Origin: Lachnospiraceae bacterium UBA7729
GTDB lineage: Bacteria; Bacillota; Clostridia; Lachnospirales; Lachnospiraceae
Assembly (NCBI GenBank): GCA_002482005.1
Contig: DLFD01000026.1
Coordinates: forward strand, 1 to 48,034
DNA: 48,034 nt
Reading direction: 5' to 3'
A program made the position numbers and the translations under genes. Shown piece after piece: positions 1 to 8,160 of this stretch. Under the pieces are notes generated by a model. The model was given only the letters and a program-made list of their open reading frames with translations, had not been told where the DNA came from and made no database searches. Within the stretch, counting starts at the first letter, position 1. The number at the start of each line of letters is the position of its first letter.

Positions 1-43
1 AGGTCTGAAATACAGATTATTATGATGCAAGGGTCAAAAGGTC
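1..43. repeat. Left copy of 43-bp terminal direct repeat
   Basis: Bases 1-43 are identical, in the same orientation, to bases 47992-48034, as seen by direct comparison. The right copy begins 4 bases after the stop codon of the last ABC ATPase gene; the left copy is the first part of a longer hairpin-rich element. Either two copies of a dispersed intergenic repeat bound the window, or the window is a closed molecule or assembly overlap. The absence of replication genes argues against a plasmid. Confidence 0.95.
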
Positions 44-190
44 ATAAGCCGCGTCGTGCTTGCACGTAAGCGGTTATGACCTTGGGACCCGCATGACACC
101 GAGCATGTAGGAATTTGCGTATGCAAATTCCGAGAATGCGAGGTGGAATAGGATTGCGCAAGTTGCGAAGCAACGAAGCAATCCGCATCA
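1..190. repeat. Structured intergenic repeat element with several hairpins
   Basis: The segment carries nested inverted repeats. A long imperfect stem pairs 31-52 (gggtc..aggtcataagccgc) with 70-90 (gcggttatgacctt..gaccc). A perfect 8-bp stem, gaatttgc/gcaaattc, lies at 111-130 with a 4-base loop. A double stem ggattgc(gttgc/gcaac)gcaatcc lies at 151-184. It holds no plausible reading frame. It sits downstream of the solute-binding-protein gene, and its first 43 bases recur at the right end. This looks like a dispersed REP-like or structured-RNA element; the class is not recognised. Confidence 0.6.
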
Positions 191-195
191 ACAGT

Positions 196-222
196 CGGGG
201 GCGGTAATGCCCTGTGCCCCCG
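196..222 (-). terminator. Hairpin downstream of the solute-binding protein gene
   Basis: A 7-bp GC stem, cgggggc/gcccccg, with a 13-base loop lies about 30 bases past the stop codon of the minus-strand gene. The following U-tract is poor (reading ctgttgatg), so it is a weak intrinsic terminator or simply a 3'-end stabilising hairpin. Confidence 0.4.
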
Positions 223-251
223 GCAATTTCTCCTGCGCAGTAAAAGTCAGC

Positions 252-1652
252 TTACTCGGCTTCCGTCTCAGCCGCTCCGCTTTCAGAAGCAAGATCCGTG
301 TAGATGACTTCCGCATCGTCCATTTCCTGAGCGTCGGACCACTTCTGGTTCCAGTCTGCCATGATCTCGTCGAAGGTCTCGCTGCCGGTTGCGGCTGCCT
401 CGACGATACCTTGAACCTTTGTGTTGCCACCTGCATTGATGCCCAGCTCGGAATCTGCGTTCAGATCTGCCGTCAAAGATTCCTCGCCCTCGAGGGCCGG
501 ATCGGATGCGACATAGGTGACGCCGTCAAATGCAGAGTACAGTTCCGGCCACTTGTCATCGGAGAGACTGATCGGCATGCCGCCTTCGTTGTAAGAGAAG
601 CCGGACTGCTCGGTCATCCACTTGACGAAGATCATCGCGGCAAGCCTATTATCATCTGAAGAGTTCACGTTGATGCCGAACATGTAGTCCGGACCTGCGG
701 ACGCGTACATCGTTCCATCCACGGTCATCGGGAACGGCATGTATCCGATATCATCCGGATGGTCTCCGGCGCCCTGCATCTGCGTGACAGCCCATGAACC
801 AAGGACCATGCAGCCGATCTCGCCATTGTTGATCATACCCTTGCAGGACTCCCAATCGGTAGTGGAGTAGTCATCCTCGGTCAGACCGTTTGCGACCGCC
901 TCGTAGAGGACTCTGTATACGTTGTACGCATGTGCACCGTTGCCCTTGTCCTCGAAGGGATTCTGCTCATGAGGCAGGATCTGGTTTTCATAAGTGGTAA
1001 GGCCTGTCGCTGTACCGGTCATGTAAGCGTCCCAGGCTCCCATGGTCCATCCTGCGGCATAATTCGTGTAAAGCGGAATCGCATCGGTATTATCCTTGAT
1101 CTTCTGGAGGTCATCCAGAAACTCGTCCGGCGTGGTTGGAAGGGAAGTAATACCTGCCTTCTCAAAAACCGCCTTGTTGTAAACGATGCCCTGGGCATTG
1201 CCGGTGATCGGAATTCCGTATACCTGTCCGTCATAAGCTTTCGTAGATGCGAAACGGACTTCATCTTTCAGGGTGTCAAGATCTCCGAAGGAAATAAAAT
1301 AGTTTGGCAGTTCTGCCAGATCTACCTGCGGAATCATGACGATATCGGAATAGTCGCCGCCCTGAAGCCTCAGCAGGGCATCCTCTGCATAGTTCGTATC
1401 ACCCTCAATATCAACGGTGATACCCGGATAAATCTTGTTGAACTCCTCAAGATACTGTGCCCATGTCGTTCCGATATAACTTTCGTCCAGCATGTCTGTA
1501 CGGTTGGTCAGCAGGCTGATCTCCGCTGTCAGATCCGTCCCTGTCTCTCCGACTGCTATGTCGTCATAGGCAGGATCTGCCGCAAATACAGGCACGCTCA
1601 TAACCGCCGTCATGGCAGCCGTCAGTGTAATGGCAATCGCTTTTTTGTTCAT
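252..1652 (-). CDS. Extracellular sugar-binding protein of an ABC importer
   Basis: This 466-residue protein has a typical Sec signal peptide (charged MNKK, a hydrophobic stretch, and a VFA-AD cleavage site near residue 25) and no lipobox cysteine. The body resembles family-1 carbohydrate-binding proteins (UgpB/MalE type): it has a YLEEFNKIYPGI-like N-terminal fold, an IPITGNAQGIVYNK hinge segment and a GEIGCMVLGSWAV segment. The start is set by AAGGAGG seven bases before the ATG. The C-terminus ends in a short acidic A/E/T tail. It would capture an oligosaccharide outside the membrane for import. No permease genes lie beside it: the hairpin repeat follows directly, so its partners are elsewhere or beyond the window. 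A divergent AraC regulator shares its promoter region and is the probable activator. The family is secure; the ligand is unknown. Confidence 0.9.
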   Translation of the reverse strand: MNKKAIAITLTAAMTAVMSVPVFAADPAYDDIAVGETGTDLTAEISLLTNRTDMLDESYIGTTWAQYLEEFNKIYPGITVDIEGDTNYAEDALLRLQGGDYSDIVMIPQVDLAELPNYFISFGDLDTLKDEVRFASTKAYDGQVYGIPITGNAQGIVYNKAVFEKAGITSLPTTPDEFLDDLQKIKDNTDAIPLYTNYAAGWTMGAWDAYMTGTATGLTTYENQILPHEQNPFEDKGNGAHAYNVYRVLYEAVANGLTEDDYSTTDWESCKGMINNGEIGCMVLGSWAVTQMQGAGDHPDDIGYMPFPMTVDGTMYASAGPDYMFGINVNSSDDNRLAAMIFVKWMTEQSGFSYNEGGMPISLSDDKWPELYSAFDGVTYVASDPALEGEESLTADLNADSELGINAGGNTKVQGIVEAAATGSETFDEIMADWNQKWSDAQEMDDAEVIYTDLASESGAAETEAE

Positions 1653-2011
1653 TTTTACCCTCCTTGTTAAGTGATTGTTTACCTTAATTAAGGTTTCCTG
1701 TTTCCTGTTGTCTTTATTATATATTTGAAAATCAGCATATCATCATTTAATATTGCTTTTTATCATCATAAATTGTATTTAACCTATTATTTGTCTATTT
1801 ATAACAGATATTTTGTAATAATATTGTATATTATGCTCAATTGATTTTGCGTATCAGCATAAATAAAATTAGTTTAATTCATATTTATGGATTTTTAGCT
1901 TAATTTCCATATCATTTTCCCGATACTTGCTTGAAGTCCTGTCATATCATTTTAGGTAAACATCAAAGTGCCAGATAGCTATTGCAGAACATCTGAAAGG
2001 AAGGGTCCCCG
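1653..2011. promoter_or_regulatory. AT-rich divergent promoter region
   Basis: This 359-base gap lies between the divergent solute-binding protein and AraC genes and is very AT-rich from 1680 to 1950. A perfect 14-bp palindrome, accttaattaaggt, lies at 1681-1694, 29 bases before the binding-protein start. The octamer gtttacct (1677-1684) recurs inverted as aggtaaac at 1954-1961, close to the AraC gene. TTTTGCGTA at 1845-1853 resembles motifs at 4658 and 20627. These are candidate operator sites; no single promoter could be fixed with confidence. Confidence 0.5.
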
Positions 2012-2938
2012 ATGCAGGAAAGTACCATCTGCACAGCCAGTGATTTCCGAAGCACGCTGCGTGCCCATACGCAGAGCAGACGCTTCATCAATATGCGTGT
2101 CACAAGCGATGATCTGTGCCGAACTGTCTTCTCCTATGATGTCCCTGAAAGTGAGAATACGATCCAGCGCTTCCTCACCCTGCATTCCTGCTCCGACATC
2201 ACATACACGGTCCCTCTTGAATTTTCATTTGACCCGATGAATTGTCTTATGATGCTGTATACGAAAAGTGGGGGCGGAAGGATTCGAAGAAATGAGCAGA
2301 CAATGGAGATATCCGGCAGAACGCTTATTCTGATGTCGTGTTCTGAGTATTTCCGACTATCTTCATTTCTCCTTCCCTGGGAGTTTGAAATCTTCTGGAT
2401 TCGGCCGGATTGTTTTGCCGGTTATGATATTTTTCTGAAAGACAGTTTCTGCTCGGTCCAGCTGGATGAATATTCTTCTCTTCCGTCCAGGCTGAGAGAA
2501 TTATGCACGCTCCCGTCCCACATCATCGGCAGTCAGTTGCTGACCATGCACCGGCTGCTGACCGATGTCATGTGTGAAGCAGCCTCTGCGCAATACCCGG
2601 AGCAGGCGCATGCCCCTCGCCGTCCGGTTTATCTTGAAGCTCTGAAGGAAGATCTCGATCGAAATTATTCTGCTCCTTTTTCCCTTTCCAAATACGAAAA
2701 CCAGTTTGGGGTCAGCCATTACCGCCTCTGTCGTGAATTTTCCGCAGCCTATGGGGTTCCCCCGATGCGATACCTGAAGACGGTGCGGATCGAGAAAGCA
2801 AAAGCCATGCTGCTCACAACCAGTCAGACGGTTGGTGAGATCAGCATGGCAGTCGGGTATGAGAACGTCAATAATTTTATATTACACTTCCGGGATCTGA
2901 CCGGAATGACCCCGGGGGCCTGGCGTAAAAGAGGATAA
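2012..2938 (+). CDS. AraC-family transcriptional regulator
   Basis: This 308-residue protein has an N-terminal cupin-like sugar-sensing half (residues about 30-190) and a C-terminal AraC double helix-turn-helix (about 205-305). The latter includes the conserved second-helix pattern VGEISMAVGYENVNNFILHF and the closing TGMTPGAWR. AAAGGAAGGG lies ahead of the ATG. It is transcribed divergently from the solute-binding protein and ends 7 bases from the convergent YesL gene. By family it is expected to bind a mono- or oligosaccharide and activate the adjacent import genes. The effector cannot be read from the sequence. Confidence 0.88.
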   Translation: MQESTICTASDFRSTLRAHTQSRRFINMRVTSDDLCRTVFSYDVPESENTIQRFLTLHSCSDITYTVPLEFSFDPMNCLMMLYTKSGGGRIRRNEQTMEISGRTLILMSCSEYFRLSSFLLPWEFEIFWIRPDCFAGYDIFLKDSFCSVQLDEYSSLPSRLRELCTLPSHIIGSQLLTMHRLLTDVMCEAASAQYPEQAHAPRRPVYLEALKEDLDRNYSAPFSLSKYENQFGVSHYRLCREFSAAYGVPPMRYLKTVRIEKAKAMLLTTSQTVGEISMAVGYENVNNFILHFRDLTGMTPGAWRKRG

Positions 2939-2945
2939 CATTTCC

Positions 2946-3605
2946 TCACGGTTCCGGCATCAGCTCATCAAATATCGGGTTCAGGAGCAGACTGCAGAGG
3001 GCAGCCGATATCCCTTCCCCGCAGAAAAACCAGATCCAGAATATGGCTGCAAATGTTTCCGGCGACAGCAGAAACCATAAAAACGGGAGGCAATTGACAG
3101 CAAGGATGCCTGCTGTCCTGGCGGGATGTGTGACAGCCAGGCGCCATGCATTTCCGAATGTCTCTTTTACAGGATTATCAAACCTGGAAAAATAGGGGAA
3201 TACATAAGAAAAGACCATGATTCCAAAGGCCATAATCGCTATACAAGCTCCATAGACCAGCGCCCAGCCGCCTTCCTGCGCCTTCAGGATGCTGAAATCA
3301 GCCAGCATTACTGCGGAAAACAGCAGAAGTGCCAGTGTGTAAGGCAGCGATTTTCTGAAGTTTTCCCGGAAAAATTTCGTGAAAGAGCCTGTGATTCCTC
3401 CCTCTTCTCCTCTCACCAATTTCAGCATCACATAGTACAGAGCTGAAGTGGAGACTCCGATCGTGACGATTGGAATGCAGAAGATCAGCCAGAGAATATT
3501 CAGCCAGATGATATCGAAAAGCTTTGACATCCATTCATTGTATGGATTGTCTGCCTGAAAGAACTTTCTGCTCTTCTGCTGCGCTGTCCTGCTCTTATCC
3601 TTCAT
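2946..3605 (-). CDS. YesL/DUF624 family membrane protein
   Basis: This 219-residue integral membrane protein has about five hydrophobic helices (roughly 25-50, 75-105, 110-140, 160-180 and 185-210). It carries the family hallmarks: an N-terminal NPYNEWMSKLFDIIWLN segment, the first helix with PIVTIGVSTSALYYV, and a charged KLVRGEEGGI loop before FTKFFRENFRKS. DUF624/YesL proteins accompany sugar ABC transporters in Firmicutes; their biochemical role is not established. AGGAGG sits five bases before the ATG. It follows the anchored protein gene by 21 bases, so the two are probably co-transcribed. Confidence 0.88.
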   Translation of the reverse strand: MKDKSRTAQQKSRKFFQADNPYNEWMSKLFDIIWLNILWLIFCIPIVTIGVSTSALYYVMLKLVRGEEGGITGSFTKFFRENFRKSLPYTLALLLFSAVMLADFSILKAQEGGWALVYGACIAIMAFGIMVFSYVFPYFSRFDNPVKETFGNAWRLAVTHPARTAGILAVNCLPFLWFLLSPETFAAIFWIWFFCGEGISAALCSLLLNPIFDELMPEP

Positions 3606-3626
3606 AATACCTCCTGCCCGTACCGG

Positions 3627-4511
3627 TTACTTTTTCCCTTTCAATATGATGTCGACTGCCTGCCTGGCAGATTGCGTGTGTTTCGAATTCTGGGCCGCCG
3701 ACAGGACAAAGTCCGCAGAATATTCTTCTGTTTCCATCTGCTCCGCCTGCGTTTCCCCGCTCTCCGCCAGCAGCGCTCCCAGAGCCTCTGCTCCGTAATC
3801 CTCCACCTGATCCGTGATATTGACGAATGTCAGAGAGCAGTCTTCCGGGAGACGAATCCCATAAGGAAGACGCTTTCCTCTTCCTGTCTCGCTGTCATAG
3901 AAACCAAGGTTATCGTCATCGAGATAGCCTGCTGACTTTTCAAAACAGCTCTGGTACTTCTCCACCTGGTCTTCATTCAGGGCCTCTTCCATGTTCACAA
4001 GAAGGCCATAAGCGGAAAGTGTCCGGAATGTCCTCGGCGGAGCCATGATCAGATCGATCTGTCCATTCGCCAGATATACCTGAAGTTTCTCCATGCCGTT
4101 TGCATCGAGGCGAAAGCCGTCATCGATCATAACAGGCTCACACAGTTTTTCCTCAAGTTCCGCCGTAAGTTCTGACTTCTGCGGATCTGTCAGCTCAGCG
4201 TTCAGGACCGCGAGATACAGTCCATATGTCTGACGGGGCAATGTCAGATGCACAATCAGAAACACAGCAAGAGCAGCGGCAATCACACATATAGTAAGTT
4301 TCGGGAAAATATAATCCAGGAAATATGTCCGCCTTGCAGCTCCGTGAAGAGAACGGAGATTCTCCCGCTCCGACTTCTGCTCAGACACGGTATAGATGTC
4401 AGCATCATCTTCCAGTCTGGTTTTTCTTCCATGCAGGTTCTGTGCCATATCTTTGTCCTGTCCCTCTATAACTGTCATACAGATAGCCCGCCACTGGCAG
4501 CCTTTTTGCAT
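3627..4511 (-). CDS. Membrane-anchored extracytoplasmic protein next to YesL
   Basis: The protein is up to 294 residues long. The first ~70 residues are hydrophilic and cytoplasmic, followed by one transmembrane helix (about 72-90) and an extracytoplasmic domain of ~200 residues. The segment NGQIDLIMAPPRTFRTLSAY resembles part of a substrate-binding-protein lobe, but no family was recognised firmly. The start is uncertain. A strong RBS (AAAGGAG) precedes an ATG at 4532 that opens only a six-codon frame (MSIFYT) ending one base before the ATG used here. Deleting one T of the T6 run would join the two in frame. A later ATG (4448) is also possible. Neighbours suggest a role in sugar sensing or uptake with YesL. 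Confidence 0.65.
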   Translation of the reverse strand: MQKGCQWRAICMTVIEGQDKDMAQNLHGRKTRLEDDADIYTVSEQKSERENLRSLHGAARRTYFLDYIFPKLTICVIAAALAVFLIVHLTLPRQTYGLYLAVLNAELTDPQKSELTAELEEKLCEPVMIDDGFRLDANGMEKLQVYLANGQIDLIMAPPRTFRTLSAYGLLVNMEEALNEDQVEKYQSCFEKSAGYLDDDNLGFYDSETGRGKRLPYGIRLPEDCSLTFVNITDQVEDYGAEALGALLAESGETQAEQMETEEYSADFVLSAAQNSKHTQSARQAVDIILKGKK

Positions 4512-4703
4512 ATTAGGTATAAAAAATGCTCATGGCAGCTCTCCTTTCTCAGGAAAATGTTTAGCTGTAATGAGCATACAATATTGCCTAAATATTGCAT
4601 CTATTAAACTTGATATTAATCTCTTATTATTGCGTGTTCCTTTATTTTTGTCGATAATGCGTAAAATAAAGGTCACAGGTTTGTGCATAATTGAAGAGCA
4701 CTC
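4512..4703 (-). promoter_or_regulatory. Leader region of the anchored protein-YesL pair
   Basis: This AT-rich gap follows the LacI stop codon. It contains tgcgtaaaataaa at 4658-4670, which recurs exactly at 20627-20639 upstream of another carbohydrate operon on the same strand. It also holds the strong ribosome binding site AAAGGAG at about 4540 and the six-codon mini-frame at 4532. A shared regulatory site is possible; no -35/-10 pair was convincing. Confidence 0.35.
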
Positions 4704-5747
4704 TTACACGAACGGGACTGGATCTGCGATCTTCCGCACACTGGATCTCTCCACGAACGTCCCGTTGAACGAATGGATCCCGCTTGAATAGGACGTTCCT
4801 TCAATCTTGTGGACTAGAATGTGGATGGCCCGTCTTGCCATATCTTTTGCGCGGATCCCGTAGGTCGTCAGCCCTACATCCGTCGTCTGATCAGGTGCAA
4901 AGTTGTCGAAACCAACGACCGAGATATCGTCCGGCACAGAAAAGCCATTCTTTTGAAGCTTCTCGATCAGGCAGCTGGCCGTCCCGTCACAGTTGCAGAA
5001 AAATGCGGTCGGCATGTCATCCAGCGGGAGCTGAAAGTAGCGCGCCGGGTCCACATCGCCTTCCTCGCGTCCACGGTCATCGATCAGATAATTAGGATTG
5101 ACATCGATTCCATGCTCCATCAGGGCCTTCAGGTATCCCAGATACCGGTCATCGATCGACTGTGTTGCCAGCCTCGTACCCACATATCCGATTCGCCGGT
5201 GTCCCATCCCGAACAGGTAGTTTGTCATCTGATAACCGCCAAGAAGGTTGTTCGTCACCACACAGTCACACTCCGGCGCACTGCCGATGGTGTCAAGATA
5301 TACCACCGGCAATGTTACATTATGGCTGAGATGACGCTCATACTCCGTCCCGAATGACCCCAGAATAATAAGACCTTCAATCTGGTTTTCTTCCACCATT
5401 CTCGGAATCTTCCGCTCCCTTTCGTAAGGAAGACTGATCACCTCCAGCATGACGAAGCAGTATCTGCTCACAGCATATTTTGAGATCTCCTGGTAGAACA
5501 TCCAGTAAAAAGACTGATTTTCGTCAAGAAAACGTTCCGGGATGATCACACCGATCGTATGCGTTTTCCTGGTCTCACCGCCTCCCCCTGGCACCGCCTT
5601 CCGGTACCCCAGTTCACTCGCGATCTGCTCGATCTGCTGCCTTTTTTCTTCACTTACACCTTTCTCTCCGGACAGTGCCTTCGACACGGTCACGATACTG
5701 ACGCCGGCTTTCTGTGCGATATCTGATAATCGGACTGCTTTCCCCAT
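4704..5747 (-). CDS. LacI-family transcriptional repressor
   Basis: This 347-residue protein has the LacI helix-turn-helix at residues 5-50 (VRLSDIAQKAGVSIVTVSKA, then the GYRK hinge helix). A periplasmic-binding-protein-like effector domain follows (about 63-335), with the typical GLIILGSF, VVTNNLLGGYQMTNYL, GHRRIGYVG, AFFCNCDGTA and VPDDISVVGFDNF segments. The ATG is preceded by GAGAGG. It is transcribed toward the anchored protein and YesL genes with a 192-base gap. By family it binds DNA as a dimer and releases on sugar binding. The target operon is probably local; no operator palindrome was proven. Confidence 0.92.
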   Translation of the reverse strand: MGKAVRLSDIAQKAGVSIVTVSKALSGEKGVSEEKRQQIEQIASELGYRKAVPGGGGETRKTHTIGVIIPERFLDENQSFYWMFYQEISKYAVSRYCFVMLEVISLPYERERKIPRMVEENQIEGLIILGSFGTEYERHLSHNVTLPVVYLDTIGSAPECDCVVTNNLLGGYQMTNYLFGMGHRRIGYVGTRLATQSIDDRYLGYLKALMEHGIDVNPNYLIDDRGREEGDVDPARYFQLPLDDMPTAFFCNCDGTASCLIEKLQKNGFSVPDDISVVGFDNFAPDQTTDVGLTTYGIRAKDMARRAIHILVHKIEGTSYSSGIHSFNGTFVERSSVRKIADPVPFV

Positions 5748-5810
5748 AAAGTGCCTCTCAACTTTATTTTAATCAAAATGTCCTCCGCAATTTTATATGA
5801 TTTTATTTTA

Positions 5811-6017
5811 TTAAGCTAACACTGTCAACCGCACAGACTGCCCGCCATCCAGGAGCATAAACAGCTTGGGATCATATTTCCAGACTTCAACTTTGCTCCG
5901 GCCTCTGTCGTTCTGCCAGTCCATATCCAGCGGAATAAGTTTTTGCGATATCGGGTTAGAATATCTCATGTGAATTACACATTTATTACACATATTATTC
6001 ACGTTTTTTGCTTGCAT
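5811..6017 (-). pseudogene. Possible short protein remnant
   Basis: This open frame of 68 codons lies in the otherwise non-coding 5748-6089 gap. Its second half (DWQNDRGRSKVEVWKYDPKL) is protein-like, with charged and aromatic residues as in a folded domain, but it stops abruptly. It has no good ribosome binding site and could not be assigned to a family. It may be the tail of a lost gene or chance. The rest of the gap is AT-rich promoter sequence for LacI (left) and the antitoxin (right). Confidence 0.2.
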
Positions 6018-6089
6018 TATATTATTCGCTGAAGTATGCTGTAGATGAAAGTGCAGGAATATGCCACAAATCGATTCAGGAGGTTTACA

Positions 6090-6356
6090 ATGAATACGGC
6101 TGTGGAAAGAAGCAATCTGACAATCAGCATCGACCGCCCTACCAGAGAGAGCTTCAGCGCACTTTGTGACGGGCTGGGACTTTCCGTGTCTTCATGCATT
6201 ATTGCATTAATGCGGCAGTCTGTCCGTCAGCAGGGAATCAATCTCTCCATGCTGGATGCAAACGGCTTTACGCCGATGGAAGCCGCTGAATTAAAAAGGC
6301 GTGCAGAAGATGTGAAGCTCGGTCATGCTGAGGCACACAGCTTGATAGAGGAGTGA
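6090..6356 (+). CDS. RelB/DinJ-family antitoxin
   Basis: This 88-residue protein begins with a ribbon-helix-helix DNA-binding segment (NLTISIDRPTRESFSALCDG then LGLSVSSCIIALMR). It continues into a helical, charged tail that would wrap the toxin. The start is chosen at the ATG seven bases after AGGAGG; an upstream ATG at 6045 lacks an RBS. It is followed after 6 bases by a YoeB-type toxin. In known systems the antitoxin neutralises the toxin and represses the shared promoter. RelB/DinJ antitoxins classically pair with RelE/YafQ toxins, so this is a mixed pair. Confidence 0.87.
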   Translation: MNTAVERSNLTISIDRPTRESFSALCDGLGLSVSSCIIALMRQSVRQQGINLSMLDANGFTPMEAAELKRRAEDVKLGHAEAHSLIEE

Positions 6357-6362
6357 TAAAGC

Positions 6363-6632
6363 ATGCGGAACCTTGAATGGCAATCCGATGCCTGGGAGGA
6401 ATATCTGGAAATCCAGCAGACTGATAAAACTCTCCTCAAAAAAGTGAATAGGCTGATCAAAGATATCATGAGAAATGGCTATCTGTGTAGTGAAGGAAAG
6501 CCGGAGATGCTGAAAGGAGATCTCTCAGGCTATGCAAGTGTACGGATGGATAAGAAGAACCGGCTTGTATTTTCCGCCGAGACCCACAGGATTACAATCA
6601 TAGCCTGCGGCAGTCACTATGAAGACCATTGA
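6363..6632 (+). CDS. YoeB/Txe-family ribosome-dependent mRNA endonuclease toxin
   Basis: This 89-residue protein is full length for the YoeB family. It shows the family signature W..DAWEEYLEIQQTDK at the N-terminus, GKPEMLKGDLSGYAS in the middle and CGSHYEDH at the end. E48, R61, R67, H85 and Y86 align with the catalytic residues known from E. coli YoeB (E46, R59, R65, H83, Y84), so the toxin should be active. It cleaves mRNA in the ribosomal A site. It lies 6 bases after the antitoxin gene in a standard antitoxin-first operon. Decayed genes downstream fit a mobile or plastic region stabilised by this module. Confidence 0.92.
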   Translation: MRNLEWQSDAWEEYLEIQQTDKTLLKKVNRLIKDIMRNGYLCSEGKPEMLKGDLSGYASVRMDKKNRLVFSAETHRITIIACGSHYEDH

Positions 6633-6766
6633 TTTTATCAGTATACCAGATTGAATATACGGATAGTCTAAGAATATTGCGGCTCATCTTTCGTATCCGA
6701 TCAATTAATCAATTATCTACATTCCCCTTATTTCCAGGGGGCGAAAGGTGTATCTGAGGTGTAAAA

Positions 6767-6985
6767 TCAGACTCCCATCCGCCCAAAATGCCTTATCTTC
6801 GGGCTTTCCCGCAATACTGGCAGGGTATGCCGTAGCAGCAAAAAAGAATGCGAAAGTTCTTCAGATATGCTCTGCATCAGACAGGATTTTCCGCACCGGC
6901 GGACACCGGATATTACCTTGATGATGTGGTGATTCTTATGCCGATTCAGAAAATTGATTTCTCTCGGTCTTGCAATCAGTTCCAT
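6767..6985 (-). pseudogene. Truncated AAA-family ATPase (DUF4143-type N-terminus)
   Basis: The frame starts at an ATG with AGGA ahead and reads through a recognisable N-terminus: two basic residues, NRHKNHHIIKVISGVRRCGK and then S, the P-loop of the DUF4143/COG1373 ATPase group. The similarity fades after about 50 residues, and the remaining tail looks like out-of-frame sequence. Full proteins of this group are about 400 residues. This is a 5' remnant of a lost gene. Confidence 0.65.
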
Positions 6986-7737
6986 ATGCGTTCCTATTTT
7001 TAGGATTTTACGCTCATTTCAGCTTAATTTCAGCTGAATCTGATTTCTTCGCTCACATCTGTGTCTCTTCGTATAATCCAAACGCATTGAAAAATAAGGC
7101 CGCAAGATACGGAGAATACGTCTGTAATTTCCATATCTCACGGCCTTTTTCCCGTGTTTTCCCTCATTTTTTCAATTGCTATAAAAGTGCTATAAAATTG
7201 GCCGCCGGTATGTTAAAAAATCCAGCATTTATCGGGGTTTGAGACATGTTCGTTCGCATACTGCCGTGGCAGACAAACAGGATTTTTATCTTATCTCTCA
7301 TAACCTCTCAAAGTGGCGCAAAGCCTGATATCTAAAGTTTACAGAAAAGCCATATTTGTTGGCTATAAATCATTATGTCCTAAAATCGCAGTTTCATTTC
7401 CTCTTACCAGCTGATAGTATCTGCAGGCAGAAAAAGAGAGTCGCCAAAGCGGAAGGCAGTCGTCCTCTGGTAACCCGGTATTCATTAAGCGTTCTTGAGT
7501 CAGGGGCACATTCTTGCCATGAAAAGCCACTATGGAGCTGGGATTTCACCCAAGAGATATCGCCATTACCATCTATGATACGATCGTATACCTAATGGGA
7601 CAATAGCCCGCTCTGGCATGACAGGCGCCGTTTTCAAAGATACTGATTGCAGATTACACGACAGTTTGTTGATATATTTTATACAGCTCGAAAGGAATAA
7701 TGCAATACCTGGCAGTCAGACTTAAGGAAGAAGGATC
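6986..7737. other. Non-coding or decayed stretch
   Basis: No credible gene was found in these ~750 bases. A stem aaggccg/cggcctt, 7 bp with a long loop and a T-run, lies near 7097-7150 and could be an old terminator. The direct repeat gctataaaa occurs twice near 7180-7197. A 12-bp palindrome, atacgatcgtat, lies near 7579-7590. One short frame near 7540-7605 reads GFHPRDIAITIYDTIVYLMG then stop, protein-like but unassigned. The segment looks like eroded DNA between the toxin-antitoxin pair and the next gene remnant. Confidence 0.4.
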
Positions 7738-8021
7738 ATGAAAAAAATCTTATCAAGCGGATTTGTAACCTCAATCATCCTGATCGCACTGGGAATCATA
7801 CTCATCGCTCAGCCGGATGCCGCTATGAGTGTAGCGACAGCTATTATCGGCTGCGGTCTTCTGATCGTAGGCGCAATTGGCCTGATCACGCTGCTGATCG
7901 GCGTACTGATCGTGAGAAGTCCGCTTGAAACGGCACTTTCCAGATCGTCATCCTTGTTGTATCGCTTGTGATCGATGGAGTAAGCAATCTCGCCAGTTCG
8001 ATTATCAGCAAGAAAAACTGA
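7738..8021 (+). pseudogene. Frameshifted, internally deleted HdeD/DUF308-like membrane protein
   Basis: The ATG follows GGAAGAAGG. The first ~55 codons encode two hydrophobic helices with the DUF308 feel (LIALGIILIAQPDAAM, then a glycine-rich helix). The frame then runs into unrelated sequence. One base shift near 7930 restores a hydrophobic helix FQIVILVVSLVIDGVSN and a lysine-rich end SKKN at 8021. Normal family members are ~170-190 residues with six helices, so the middle is missing as well. It is a degraded gene. Confidence 0.6.
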
Positions 8022-8160
8022 GTGACGGTCTCAGATTGTATCCTGCTCAAACGAAGGCTTTCATTACTTTCGAAATGTCACTGAAATCCTGTCAGCAGAG
8101 AAAATCCTCAGCGAATATGCCTGAAGGAAGTGAATGAGTGCGGACATGGTGCTGCGTCTC

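Noticed and set aside
7070..7340. Possible recombinase attachment site near the tandem gctataaaa repeats
   Set aside because: No integrase gene or matching second copy was found in the window.
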